DNA of 35,886 bases, taken from assembly GCA_016297695.1 (NCBI GenBank), contig JAEDGC010000015.1:1-35886 (forward strand), written 5' to 3'. The notes under the pieces are model-generated. The model worked only from the letters and a program-made list of their open reading frames with translations, did no database searches and had not been told where the DNA came from. The position numbers and the translations under genes are program-made. Source of the stretch: Bacilli bacterium. Its GTDB lineage: Bacteria > Bacillota_I > Bacilli_A > RF39 > UBA660. Below, one piece after another: positions 8,403 through 15,032 of this stretch; position 1 is the stretch's first letter, and every line of letters begins with the position of its first letter.

Positions 8403-8514
8403 AAAAAAGCTAGTGATTCCCACTATATAAGAGGAACTTAAAAAAGAAGCGATTCCGGCTTTGACAGGAACTTAAAAAAGCGGTGATTCCCACCAAAAGA
8501 GGAACTTAAAAAAG
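8403..8514 (+). ncRNA. toxI: ToxI-type type III antitoxin RNA, three tandem pseudoknot repeats
   Basis: Three tandem units of 37, 34 and 34 nt (8403-8439, 8440-8473, 8474-8507), plus the start of a fourth. Each begins AAAAAAG and ends AGGAACTT. In each, a short stem closes a loop containing ATTCC: TAGTG/CACTA, AAGC/GCTT and GGTG/CACC. The stem sequence changes while pairing is kept. The loop TTCC can pair with the downstream GGAA, giving an H-type pseudoknot. Type III antitoxins are tandem RNA pseudoknots of this size that bind and inhibit the toxin, which processes them at the repeat junctions. The A-rich junction fits the A-rich cleavage sites of known ToxN enzymes. The array sits between a promoter and a terminator directly ahead of toxN. 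Confidence 0.9.
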
Positions 8515-8548
8515 AAACTAGAGAGCATACTCTAGTTTTATTTTTATT
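8515..8548 (+). terminator. Terminator between toxI and toxN
   Basis: AAACTAGAG / CTCTAGTTT (9 bp, loop AGCATA) followed by a T-rich tract. In known type III systems a terminator here lets most transcripts end after the antitoxin, keeping RNA antitoxin in excess over toxin. Confidence 0.88.
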
Positions 8549-8579
8549 TTTAGTATATAATACACATGAAGGTGATATC

Positions 8580-9080
8580 ATGGACAGTTTAGTGTTAGTT
8601 AGATTAGATTATAATTACTGTGATTATTTAAGAAAATTTGATAATAAAGTACCATATAATAAAAATAAAAAAGAATTAAGGCCATTTATTGGTGTTTTAT
8701 TTGAAGTTAATAATTGTAAATACTTTGCACCATTATCAAGTCCTAAACCAAAACATAAAACAATGAAGACAACATTAGATTTTATGAAAATAGATAACGG
8801 AAACTTAGGCGCAATTAATTTTAATAATATGTTGCCAGTAACTGATAAAAATATTATTAAACTAGATTTAGATAAAGAATGCTTTACAAAACAAGAAGAA
8901 AAATATATTAAAATGTTAAAAGAACAATTATTTTGGTTAAACCGTAATGATGATAAACTATATGGTAGATCAAATAAGTTGTATGATAAATATATAAATA
9001 GAACATTAAATGAAAATATAGCTAAAAGATGTTGTAATTTTAAATTATTAGAAGAAAAGTGTATTGAATATAATAAATAG
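8580..9080 (+). CDS. toxN: ToxN/AbiQ-family endoribonuclease toxin of a type III toxin-antitoxin system
   Basis: 166 aa, the usual ToxN length. Family features in order are YLRKFDNKVP (about 16-25), RPFIGVLFEV (34-43), KYFAPLSSPKPKHK (47-60, with the catalytic-region S-S-P-K), a central LGAINFNNMLPV-type segment, the EQLFWLNRNDDKLYGRSNKLYDK helix split around N-D-K, and the terminal CNFKLLEEKC. Every block aligns with what I recall of the Pectobacterium ToxN and lactococcal AbiQ proteins. These cleave mRNA at A-rich sites, are held inactive by ToxI RNA, and act in phage abortive infection or plasmid stability. The start at 8580 has GAAGGTGA at 8569-8576. No frameshift or missing block is seen, so the module looks functional. 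Confidence 0.93.
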   Translation: MDSLVLVRLDYNYCDYLRKFDNKVPYNKNKKELRPFIGVLFEVNNCKYFAPLSSPKPKHKTMKTTLDFMKIDNGNLGAINFNNMLPVTDKNIIKLDLDKECFTKQEEKYIKMLKEQLFWLNRNDDKLYGRSNKLYDKYINRTLNENIAKRCCNFKLLEEKCIEYNK

Positions 9081-9106
9081 TGTTTCTAAGTATTATTACG
9101 CAAGAC

Positions 9107-9136
9107 TAAGGCATTTCCAAATACCTTATTTTTGTG
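9107..9136 (+). terminator. toxN terminator
   Basis: AAGGCATTT / AAATACCTT, with one C-A mismatch and a CC loop region, followed by ATTTTT. It resembles a diverged member of the AGGTATA...TATACCT family. Confidence 0.6.
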
Positions 9137-9164
9137 TATAATTAATAATCAAGTAGGTGGTTTT

Positions 9165-9896
9165 ATGAGTGAATTAAAAACAATGTTAAATGATATAAAT
9201 ACTATATATCAATTATCATACTATATAATATATTATAAAAATTTAGAACAAAAAGATAAAATAGAAGAATGCAAAAATAGAATTCAAAGTACTTATAATA
9301 AATATAATATAAAAAATATAAATGAATTAGTATTGATAATTGAAGGATATGTAAAAAATATTGAAATAATAAAAGATGAAGAATTAATAAGATTATTATT
9401 GTATGTAATTTTAGATTCTAAAAAAAGAAAAGTATTAGAATATAATGATGAAATATTTAAAAATATTTATAAGTATATTATAGAAAATGGGCTGTTTGAT
9501 CCAAATTGGATTATTGGAACATCAAGTGAACCTTTATTTACAATGCTACCTAATTCAAGTGATCTATATAGTGTAAATATGCTTGTATTTAATAATGAAT
9601 CAATTGATTGGAATATACTTAACAATGGGACTGACTCATTTATTTCTTTTGTATATAGCTATTTAAATTCAAGTTCCTATATTGAAAAATCATATTATTT
9701 AGAAATAATTAAAAGTGCTATTGATAGAGTTGATTTTGATAGTATAAAAAGATATAAAACTAGTCAAAAAAAGGTTTGCTACGAAGTAATATCTATTAGT
9801 GAAAAATTAAAACAGCTTAGTGATAACAATCCGTCAATTAATCCTATTTTAGATTTAGTAGTACAAAAAGTTAAAACTAACAATAGGAAGGTATAG
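9165..9896 (+). CDS. Hypothetical, predicted mostly helical protein next to toxN
   Basis: 243 aa from the ATG at 9165, chosen for TAGGTGG just upstream and TATAAT at 9137-9142; an upstream ATG at 9132 lies inside that promoter. It is Ile/Asn/Tyr-rich, predicted largely helical and soluble, with no recognisable motif. Its TAG stop (9894-9896) lies inside the copy 4 terminator. It has its own promoter, so it is not part of the toxIN transcript, but it shares the segment bounded by the two longer terminator repeats. Confidence 0.65.
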   Translation: MSELKTMLNDINTIYQLSYYIIYYKNLEQKDKIEECKNRIQSTYNKYNIKNINELVLIIEGYVKNIEIIKDEELIRLLLYVILDSKKRKVLEYNDEIFKNIYKYIIENGLFDPNWIIGTSSEPLFTMLPNSSDLYSVNMLVFNNESIDWNILNNGTDSFISFVYSYLNSSSYIEKSYYLEIIKSAIDRVDFDSIKRYKTSQKKVCYEVISISEKLKQLSDNNPSINPILDLVVQKVKTNNRKV

Positions 9897-9912
9897 GAAT
9901 ATACCTTTTTTT
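9888..9912 (+). terminator. Terminator of the repeated GGAA-loop family, copy 4
   Basis: AAGGTATA-GGAA-TATACCTT then seven T. It overlaps the stop codon of the preceding gene. Confidence 0.85.
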
Positions 9913-10076
9913 GTTTGGACTTAAATGAGTACCAAAAATTTAATTAATATGTTATAATGTATAGTATTTTATGGCACATTTTAAAAAAAATAAAAACAAC
10001 ACTATGGTTGAGTCAATAAAGTAAGTAAAAAACTTAATTATAATAGTTTAATAAAATGTGTTATAAAATTATTGTA

Positions 10077-10124
10077 CCTAATCGATAAGTGAATACAGTT
10101 ATCCTTAAGGATTATACACTTAGG
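10077..10124 (+). other. Imperfect hairpin in a gene-free stretch
   Basis: CCTAA...AAGTG (10077-10091) pairs with CACTTAGG (10117-10124), and ATCC TTAA GGAT forms the tip. No T tract follows, so it is not an ordinary terminator. Nothing else is recognised between 9913 and 10245. Confidence 0.35.
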
Positions 10125-10245
10125 TGAAAGTAAAATTTTAATCATTTTCGATATAAATAGTATACCTATTTTAAAGGTATTGTCAATAATAAGAATAAAA
10201 TTCTATATAAATTTAATTAAAGATTTATTTTAAATTTGAAAATAA

Positions 10246-10501
10246 TTTTATTGGAGAGAATTAACTGATAATCAAAGAAGATTATATTTAGAGTCAATAA
10301 CGAGTGATTCTATGAATGCTATAGTAACTAAAAGTAATTTAGTAGATGTTGTAGCAAATTATACTACTATTGATGAACTAGAATCTTTCAAAAAAGGTAA
10401 TGAAAAGGTATTAGCTAGATTTATTAGATAATTCTAGACAGTATATTAAAGCACGGAACAATGATGAAACTAAAGCAAATAATTTAGCAATTTTAATATA
10501 A
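10246..10501 (+). pseudogene. Decayed, frameshifted gene fragment
   Basis: The frame from 10246 reads WRELTDNQRRLYLES and then VVANYTTIDELESFKKGNEK, stopping at 10429. A second frame picks up at about 10428 with DNSRQYIKARNNDETKANN, ending at 10501. Joined, the two read as one smooth polypeptide of about 85 residues with no proper start codon. The parent family is not recognised. Confidence 0.5.
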
Positions 10502-10542
10502 ATAATAAAATATATTTTGAATATAATATAAATGTATACTAA

Positions 10543-10571
10543 TTGACATTTTCATAAAAATGTAGTATATT
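10543..10571 (+). promoter_or_regulatory. Promoter of the second type III antitoxin RNA
   Basis: TTGACA (10543-10548), a 17-nt spacer and TATATT (10566-10571). The architecture is identical to the toxI promoter at 8347. Confidence 0.78.
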
Positions 10572-10594
10572 TATATTGCACTGAAAAGTGTGAA

Positions 10595-10696
10595 AATGTT
10601 TTTCGCTTCTGGATGGTGCGAATAATAAATGATTCCAGGCGACAATGTTTTTCGCTTCCAGGTGGTGCGACTAATAAATGATCCTGGTTGAAAATG
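10595..10696 (+). ncRNA. Second type III antitoxin RNA (CptI/TenpI-like), two 49-nt pseudoknot repeats
   Basis: Two 49-nt tandem units (10595-10643 and 10644-10692) and the first bases of a third. Each starts AATGTTTTTCGCTTC and contains GGTGCGA and TAATAAATGAT. Stem 1 is TCGC with GCGA in both. The loop of stem 1 pairs downstream as CTGGA with TCCAG in unit 1 and CCAGG with CCTGG in unit 2, a compensatory change. The two helices interlock as an H-type pseudoknot. The promoter upstream, the terminator downstream and a toxin-like gene next in line match type III toxin-antitoxin organisation. Confidence 0.82.
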
Positions 10697-10702
10697 CAGA
10701 AT

Positions 10703-10731
10703 AACTTCATCGTATGATGGAGTTTTCTTTT
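10703..10731 (+). terminator. Terminator between the second antitoxin RNA and its toxin gene
   Basis: AACTTCATC / GATGGAGTT (9 bp including one U-G, loop GTAT) followed by TTCTTTT. Confidence 0.85.
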
Positions 10732-10765
10732 GTTTTGTGATATTTTATATATGGGGATGATGTAC

Positions 10766-11232
10766 ATGGAAATAAAAACAGGATTTTTATACCATATTAA
10801 AGATGAATATTTTGATGTTGTAGATGATGTAGTTTAATGCAAAATCATGAGAAAGGTAAAAAAAGACCAACTTATTTTACTATTAAAGATAAAGATATTT
10901 TATGGTTTATACCAATAAGTTCTAAAGTAGATAAATATAAGAAAATAATTAATAAGAAGATAGAACGGTATGGTTTTTGTAATACAATTATAATTAGGAA
11001 AATAGCAGATGCGGATGCTGCAATATTACTTCAAAATGCATTTCCAACATTAGAAAAATATATAGATCATGTACATACTGTAGATGGTGTTCCATTAATT
11101 GTTCCAACCGATTTACAAAATGAAATTAAAAGTTTATTTAAAAATATGATTGGATTAAAGAAGAGAGGAACTAATTTATTTTTTACTGATATAGATAGTT
11201 TAAAACAAAGAATGTTGGATGAAATAGAATAA
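10766..11232 (+). pseudogene. Frameshifted CptN/TenpN-like type III toxin
   Basis: The ATG at 10766 (GGGGATG upstream) opens MEIKTGFLYHIKDEYFDVVDD and hits TAA at 10835-10837. The frame beginning at the overlapping ATG (10837, TAATG) continues with NHEKGKKRPTYFTIKDKDI, then WFIPISSKVDKYKKII, QNAFPTLEKYIDHVHTVDG and LKKRGTNLFFTDIDSLKQRM, ending at 11232. Restoring one base near 10832 gives a single protein of about 155 aa in the expected order for the CptN/TenpN toxin group. Assignment to CptN or TenpN rests on memory of the families and on the pseudoknot repeats upstream. The frameshift may be real inactivation or a sequencing error. Re-initiation at TAATG could still make the C-terminal 131 aa. 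Confidence 0.75.
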
Positions 11233-11286
11233 ATAATTAAATAAGAGTCATTTTAGTGTTTATGTATATTTGGTAAATAGTTAAGT

Positions 11287-11328
11287 GCCTTAAACATGCT
11301 GTAGGATAAGTTGTTATCAAAGTAAAGT
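11287..11328 (+). repeat. Interspersed repeat, copy B
   Basis: CCTTAAACATG then core AAGTTGTTATCAAAG (11308-11322) and TAAAG. It matches copy C (CCCCAAACA, AAGCCGTAATCAAAG, CAAAG) with several transitions. Confidence 0.45.
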
Positions 11329-11390
11329 ATCGCGATAAAAAAAATTTTATTTATAATAGTCAAAATTTATATAATAAAGGGAGTAATAAT

Positions 11391-11911
11391 ATGTATAATT
11401 TAAGTTTATATATACCAAAATTAGAAGATTATTGGTATGAAAAAAAATTACAAAGCGATCCTGAAACCATGAGTTATAATGCTGGTTATGATGTTTTATA
11501 TAATGGGTATCATTATGATACAGGATGTATAGATTTTCCTGAATCAAGATGGGAAGAAGTTTATAATAAAAGAATAAATGAAAATATATTTTTTGCGTAC
11601 ATTAAAGATAATGAATTAAATCAATTTATTGGATATTGTAATTATCATTATAATAAAAATGACGATAGATATGAATGTTGATTAATAATTGAATCTATTC
11701 ATAGAGGGAAAGCTATTCTAAAGAGGCATTAAGATTATTGTATAGTCAAGCAAAAAAAGATGGGATAAAATCTTTATATGATAGTTTTGAAATTGATAGA
11801 GATAATACTTTAAAAGTATTTGAGTCAGTTGGATTTAAAATAATAAAAGAAACTAACGGGAAAAAATTTGGTAAAGATGTTAAATTAGTAAAAGTAAAAA
11901 TAGATTTATAA
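11391..11911 (+). pseudogene. Broken GNAT-family acetyltransferase
   Basis: The frame from 11391 (GGGAGT upstream) begins MYNLSLYIPKLEDYWYEKKL and continues through YIKDNELNQFIGYCNYHYNK, then stops at TGA 11679-11681. After that come IESIHRGK in the same frame and, one base out of frame, YSKEALRLLYSQAKKDG and SFEIDRDNTLKVFESVGFK to 11911. R-G-K-G-Y-S is the acetyl-CoA binding signature of GNAT enzymes, and here it spans the frameshift. Two independent lesions, a stop and a frameshift, make sequencing error a less likely explanation. Confidence 0.75.
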
Positions 11912-11922
11912 AGGTGATACAT

Positions 11923-12129
11923 ATGAAAGAAACATTTAAAAATTGTATATCAAGTATCGATGCTGGATGTATGAAATTAGATGAATTTGTTGAAAAATAT
12001 GGTAATGGTGCTTGTTGGACATTTGGAAATATTTTTAATAATGGAAACAAAACATTTAATGAGTGTTCTTCTAATATTAAAAAATTAAATTTAAATGATT
12101 ATATAAATACAACACAAATAAAAAAATAA
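11923..12129 (+). CDS. Small hypothetical protein
   Basis: 68 aa from the ATG at 11923, with AAGGTGAT at 11911-11918 overlapping the end of the broken acetyltransferase. It contains ISSIDAGCMKLDEFVEKYGNG and then ACWTFGNIFNN. It has three Cys, no membrane segment and no recognised family. It ends 13 nt ahead of the metalloprotein gene and is probably co-transcribed with it. Confidence 0.5.
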   Translation: MKETFKNCISSIDAGCMKLDEFVEKYGNGACWTFGNIFNNGNKTFNECSSNIKKLNLNDYINTTQIKK

Positions 12130-12142
12130 TGGAGGAAGGAAT

Positions 12143-13432
12143 ATGGATAATATTAAATACAATTATTTTTTAAGTAAGTTAGATAATGATTTATTATTAA
12201 TTGCCGAATGTATTAAAGATGAAATATATTATTCGGTTCATTTTTTAATTAAAGATAATAAATTTGAAGTAAAATATATTTCTACAACTAAAGAAAAGCA
12301 AGGTGCAGTAGAATATAAATATAAAAATAGTAGTGCAGTAATAAATAAAGATAATATAGATATTAATTTAGATTATATATTTAATTTTGATGATGTGCTT
12401 GAAATACCCTTTAAATTAAGTAAAGTATTTGATAAATCTGAGATTTGTGATTCAAAATATGATCAATTTGATAAAGTTTCAGATGAATTTGCAATTAAAT
12501 ATATTAATGATTTAGTTAGTTCAAAACAACTTTATAGAGAAAATGAATTTATTTATGAAAATTGTGAAAAGATTTTTAGACTTATACAGTTAATAGAACA
12601 AAGAAATACCACTTTTGAATCTTTTGATTTAAATACTTATATGTCTTTTGAAGAAGTATTAAAAAATGCTACTGATTTCTTTAACCAAAATAATATAAAT
12701 GTAAATGTAGAAGAGTTAATTAATAATGGAACTATAACTTTTATTAATGAGAAAATGAGTAGAAATCAAAATGGAGCTAGTTATTATGATGAGGTAAATA
12801 AAAGAAAATTAATTAAAATAACCAATCGACAAGATATTTTATTGTTAGCCGTATTGATACATGAAATAATGCATTATTATAATCAACCTGAAGATGATAA
12901 AAGATCTTTTTCATCTGAATACTTAACAGAAGTTATTTCCTATAGTTGTGAATTAATAGCCTTAGATAAATTTTATGATAGTGAATATGAAGACGATGTT
13001 AATAATATATTAAAGAATACTCTTTATTCGTTAATATCATGTGCAAATTTTATGCATTCATCTGTACTATCTTTATGTATTTTTAAAAATATAGGATTTA
13101 TTTCAAAAGAAGAAATAGAAAAATCAATTAATTTTGATAGATATAAAAAAGAAATGAGTGATTATATAAAAGAAAGACATAATTTATCAAGAGATTTGTG
13201 GAATTTAATTGGTTATTATCTTGCAATATATAATTATGTAGAATATAAAAATGATCAAAATCAATTAGACAAAGTATTATTATTAAATAATTTAATAAAT
13301 AATAAAGAGTTAATGGAATGTTTAAATATAATTGGAATAAATTCAATTGAAGAAATTGGTATTAAAGGAACTAAAGCTTTAGACAATTATATAATAATGT
13401 TAAAAAATAATTTTAAGAAATCTCGAAAATAA
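12143..13432 (+). CDS. Putative zinc metallopeptidase-like protein (HExxH)
   Basis: 429 aa, with GGAGG ahead of the ATG. AVLIHEIMHYYNQP places an HExxH zinc-binding motif at residues 240-244. EYLTEVISYSCEL follows 15-19 residues later and could give the third ligand (E259 or E263), as in gluzincins. The first 130 residues are beta-rich and the C-terminus is helical. There is no signal peptide, so it should act in the cytoplasm unless exported otherwise. It lies in the accessory island directly after a 68-aa gene. The family is not recognised beyond the motif. A phage- or defence-related role would be guesswork. Confidence 0.7.
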   Translation: MDNIKYNYFLSKLDNDLLLIAECIKDEIYYSVHFLIKDNKFEVKYISTTKEKQGAVEYKYKNSSAVINKDNIDINLDYIFNFDDVLEIPFKLSKVFDKSEICDSKYDQFDKVSDEFAIKYINDLVSSKQLYRENEFIYENCEKIFRLIQLIEQRNTTFESFDLNTYMSFEEVLKNATDFFNQNNINVNVEELINNGTITFINEKMSRNQNGASYYDEVNKRKLIKITNRQDILLLAVLIHEIMHYYNQPEDDKRSFSSEYLTEVISYSCELIALDKFYDSEYEDDVNNILKNTLYSLISCANFMHSSVLSLCIFKNIGFISKEEIEKSINFDRYKKEMSDYIKERHNLSRDLWNLIGYYLAIYNYVEYKNDQNQLDKVLLLNNLINNKELMECLNIIGINSIEEIGIKGTKALDNYIIMLKNNFKKSRK

Positions 13433-13614
13433 TGGAGTGTAAATTAATAAAAGTAACATACGAATTATATTAAGTGTAATTGACTAAAGAATATAATTGA
13501 AAAAGATATTGAATTAGATGCTTTTGCTACATAATTCTAATGCCTTAAATAAAGTGGTTTTATTTATATAATACATTTATGTAGTAAATATCGCATATAT
13601 ATCGTAAAAATTGG

Positions 13615-13694
13615 TTGGTGATTTATTCTAATGTTCCCCAAACAAAATGGTGCTATAAGCCGTAATCAAAGCAAAGAAAAAATATTTTAAATAA
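13615..13694 (+). repeat. Interspersed repeat, copy C
   Basis: TTGGTGATTTATT...CCCC...TGG, core AAGCCGTAATCAAAG at 13657-13671, then AAAGAAAAA...TAAATAA. It lies in the 339-nt gap between the metalloprotein and the membrane-anchored protein. The rest of that gap shows only a possible TTGACT-type -35 near 13485 and no gene. Confidence 0.5.
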
Positions 13695-13721
13695 GGGTGG
13701 AGTTAAACGGTTGATTTTTAT

Positions 13722-13750
13722 TTGACGCTAATAATTAAAAATGTTAATAT
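13722..13750 (+). promoter_or_regulatory. Sigma-A promoter
   Basis: TTGACG (13722-13727), a 17-nt spacer and TAATAT (13745-13750), 22 nt ahead of the next start codon. Confidence 0.65.
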
Positions 13751-13771
13751 TTATTTAGGGTGAAATAGTAT

Positions 13772-14536
13772 ATGAACAAGAAAAAATATATTAAATTTAG
13801 TCTCGTTTTACTAACAATAATAATTTTAATGGTTTTATTTTTTTGTAAATTCAATAATATTAAAAATATAATGAATAATAAGCAAAGTGAAGTTAATAAA
13901 AATGATAAAAATACTAATGAAGAAAAAAAATCTCCTATTTATAAAGACGACAAAATAATTTTGGATGGTAATGAAACAAACGATCTAAAAACTATTTATA
14001 AAGAAGAAATATTTGAATTAGAATTTAATCAAAAAATAACAAAAACAATTAATTTAAATGGCAAAACTCATACTATTTTAATAGAGCCAAACAATTGTGA
14101 AGAATGTTTTAATGATTATATTACTTTCGATACAAAAAAAATATTTCTAAATTCATTATATACAAACTACAATAAAATTACATACGTACCCTTTAAATCA
14201 GAAGATGGTAATGATTACTTAGTAATTTCATTTTATACTTGGGCTGCTGATACGTTTATTTTAGATGATAATGGAAATATATTGAAAGAAATAAATTCGC
14301 ATAATAGTATTAATGATGAAGTTGGAGATTGTTTTATTAATATTAAAGATTTTGATGGAAAAATTTTTAAAATAGTAAACAATAAATTTTATTATTATAA
14401 AAATACATTTAATAGTCCTATAAAAAATGATAATGAGATTGATTTAAAAGAATATGAACTCTATATTAATAATGGTACTGTGGTTGAAAATGAAACGGGG
14501 GATATAATAACAGGATATTTTGGCCAGTGTGATTGA
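13772..14536 (+). CDS. Membrane-anchored extracytoplasmic protein of unknown function
   Basis: 254 aa, with AGGGTG upstream. Residues 9-27 form one hydrophobic segment after MNKKKYIK, followed by a Lys/Asn/Glu linker and a predicted beta-rich outer domain. The outer domain includes two Cys in NNCEECF. There is no lipobox Cys in a good position, so it is probably an N-terminally anchored type II membrane protein rather than a lipoprotein. It has its own promoter. No family is recognised. Confidence 0.6.
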   Translation: MNKKKYIKFSLVLLTIIILMVLFFCKFNNIKNIMNNKQSEVNKNDKNTNEEKKSPIYKDDKIILDGNETNDLKTIYKEEIFELEFNQKITKTINLNGKTHTILIEPNNCEECFNDYITFDTKKIFLNSLYTNYNKITYVPFKSEDGNDYLVISFYTWAADTFILDDNGNILKEINSHNSINDEVGDCFINIKDFDGKIFKIVNNKFYYYKNTFNSPIKNDNEIDLKEYELYINNGTVVENETGDIITGYFGQCD

Positions 14537-14760
14537 ACCAATAAATGAAATGAATCTAATTTTTAAATGAAGTATATTTCAGATTTGTTATTTATATTGA
14601 TATAAATACACTTGCTTGTTATTAGTAAAAATTTAAATTATTTGAAACGTTTAGATTTAAATTTAAAATAAAATTTGTTTATTTTAGGTCGAGAAAAGGT
14701 AAATATTTAATTTAAAGACTTTTTATCATAAATTTGTTACAATCTATATGGGTGAGAAAA

Positions 14761-14832
14761 ATGCTAGGTGGAATATATGGTGACAAAGCTGGTAGTATTT
14801 ATGAATATAATCAAACAAAAATAACAACCTAA
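14761..14832 (+). pseudogene. N-terminal remnant of an ADP-ribosylglycohydrolase
   Basis: ATG at 14761, preceded by GGGTGAG, reads MLGGIYGDKAGSIYEYNQ and stops after 23 residues. This matches the conserved start of DraG-type ADP-ribosylglycohydrolases (MLGAIxGDxxGSxxEFN), with the first metal-binding region but nothing of the rest. A TGTTACAAT extended -10 stands just upstream, so the old promoter may survive. Confidence 0.6.
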
Positions 14833-14960
14833 AAATATATGAATTTTTAGATAACAAAGATATGACAACACAATATTTTTATGATTATAATACAATAAAT
14901 CCAAGCGAAAAAATAATAGCTCCAAAAGGGGTGTGTTATGTATTAGCTGTAAAAAAATAA
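14829..14960 (+). pseudogene. Unassigned C-terminal gene remnant
   Basis: An open stretch without its own start reads KIYEFLDNKDMTTQYFYDYN and then KIIAPKGVCYVLAVKK, to the stop at 14958-14960. It looks like the tail of a larger protein; the family is not recognised. Apart from the two remnants, the gap 14537-15032 contains only AT-rich sequence and the ribosome-binding site of the next gene. Confidence 0.35.
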
Positions 14961-15032
14961 ATCATACAAAATTTATAGCAAGTTTATTATATTATGATAA
15001 AATATCTATATGAAGTATAAGGAGGCTTTTGC

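Noticed and set aside
8403..8507. Short CRISPR array
   Set aside because: The units are contiguous with no unique spacers, fold as pseudoknots with covarying stems, and precede a ToxN gene; no cas genes are seen.
10552..10767. Open frame on the minus strand across the second antitoxin RNA
   Set aside because: It runs antisense through the tandem repeats and the terminator, has no ribosome-binding site, and is explained by the repeated RNA.
11679..11681. TGA read as Trp (alternative code) in the acetyltransferase
   Set aside because: Conserved proteins here use TGG for Trp and TGA as a true stop, for example in the overlap of the kinase-like gene with alaS. The acetyltransferase also carries a separate frameshift.
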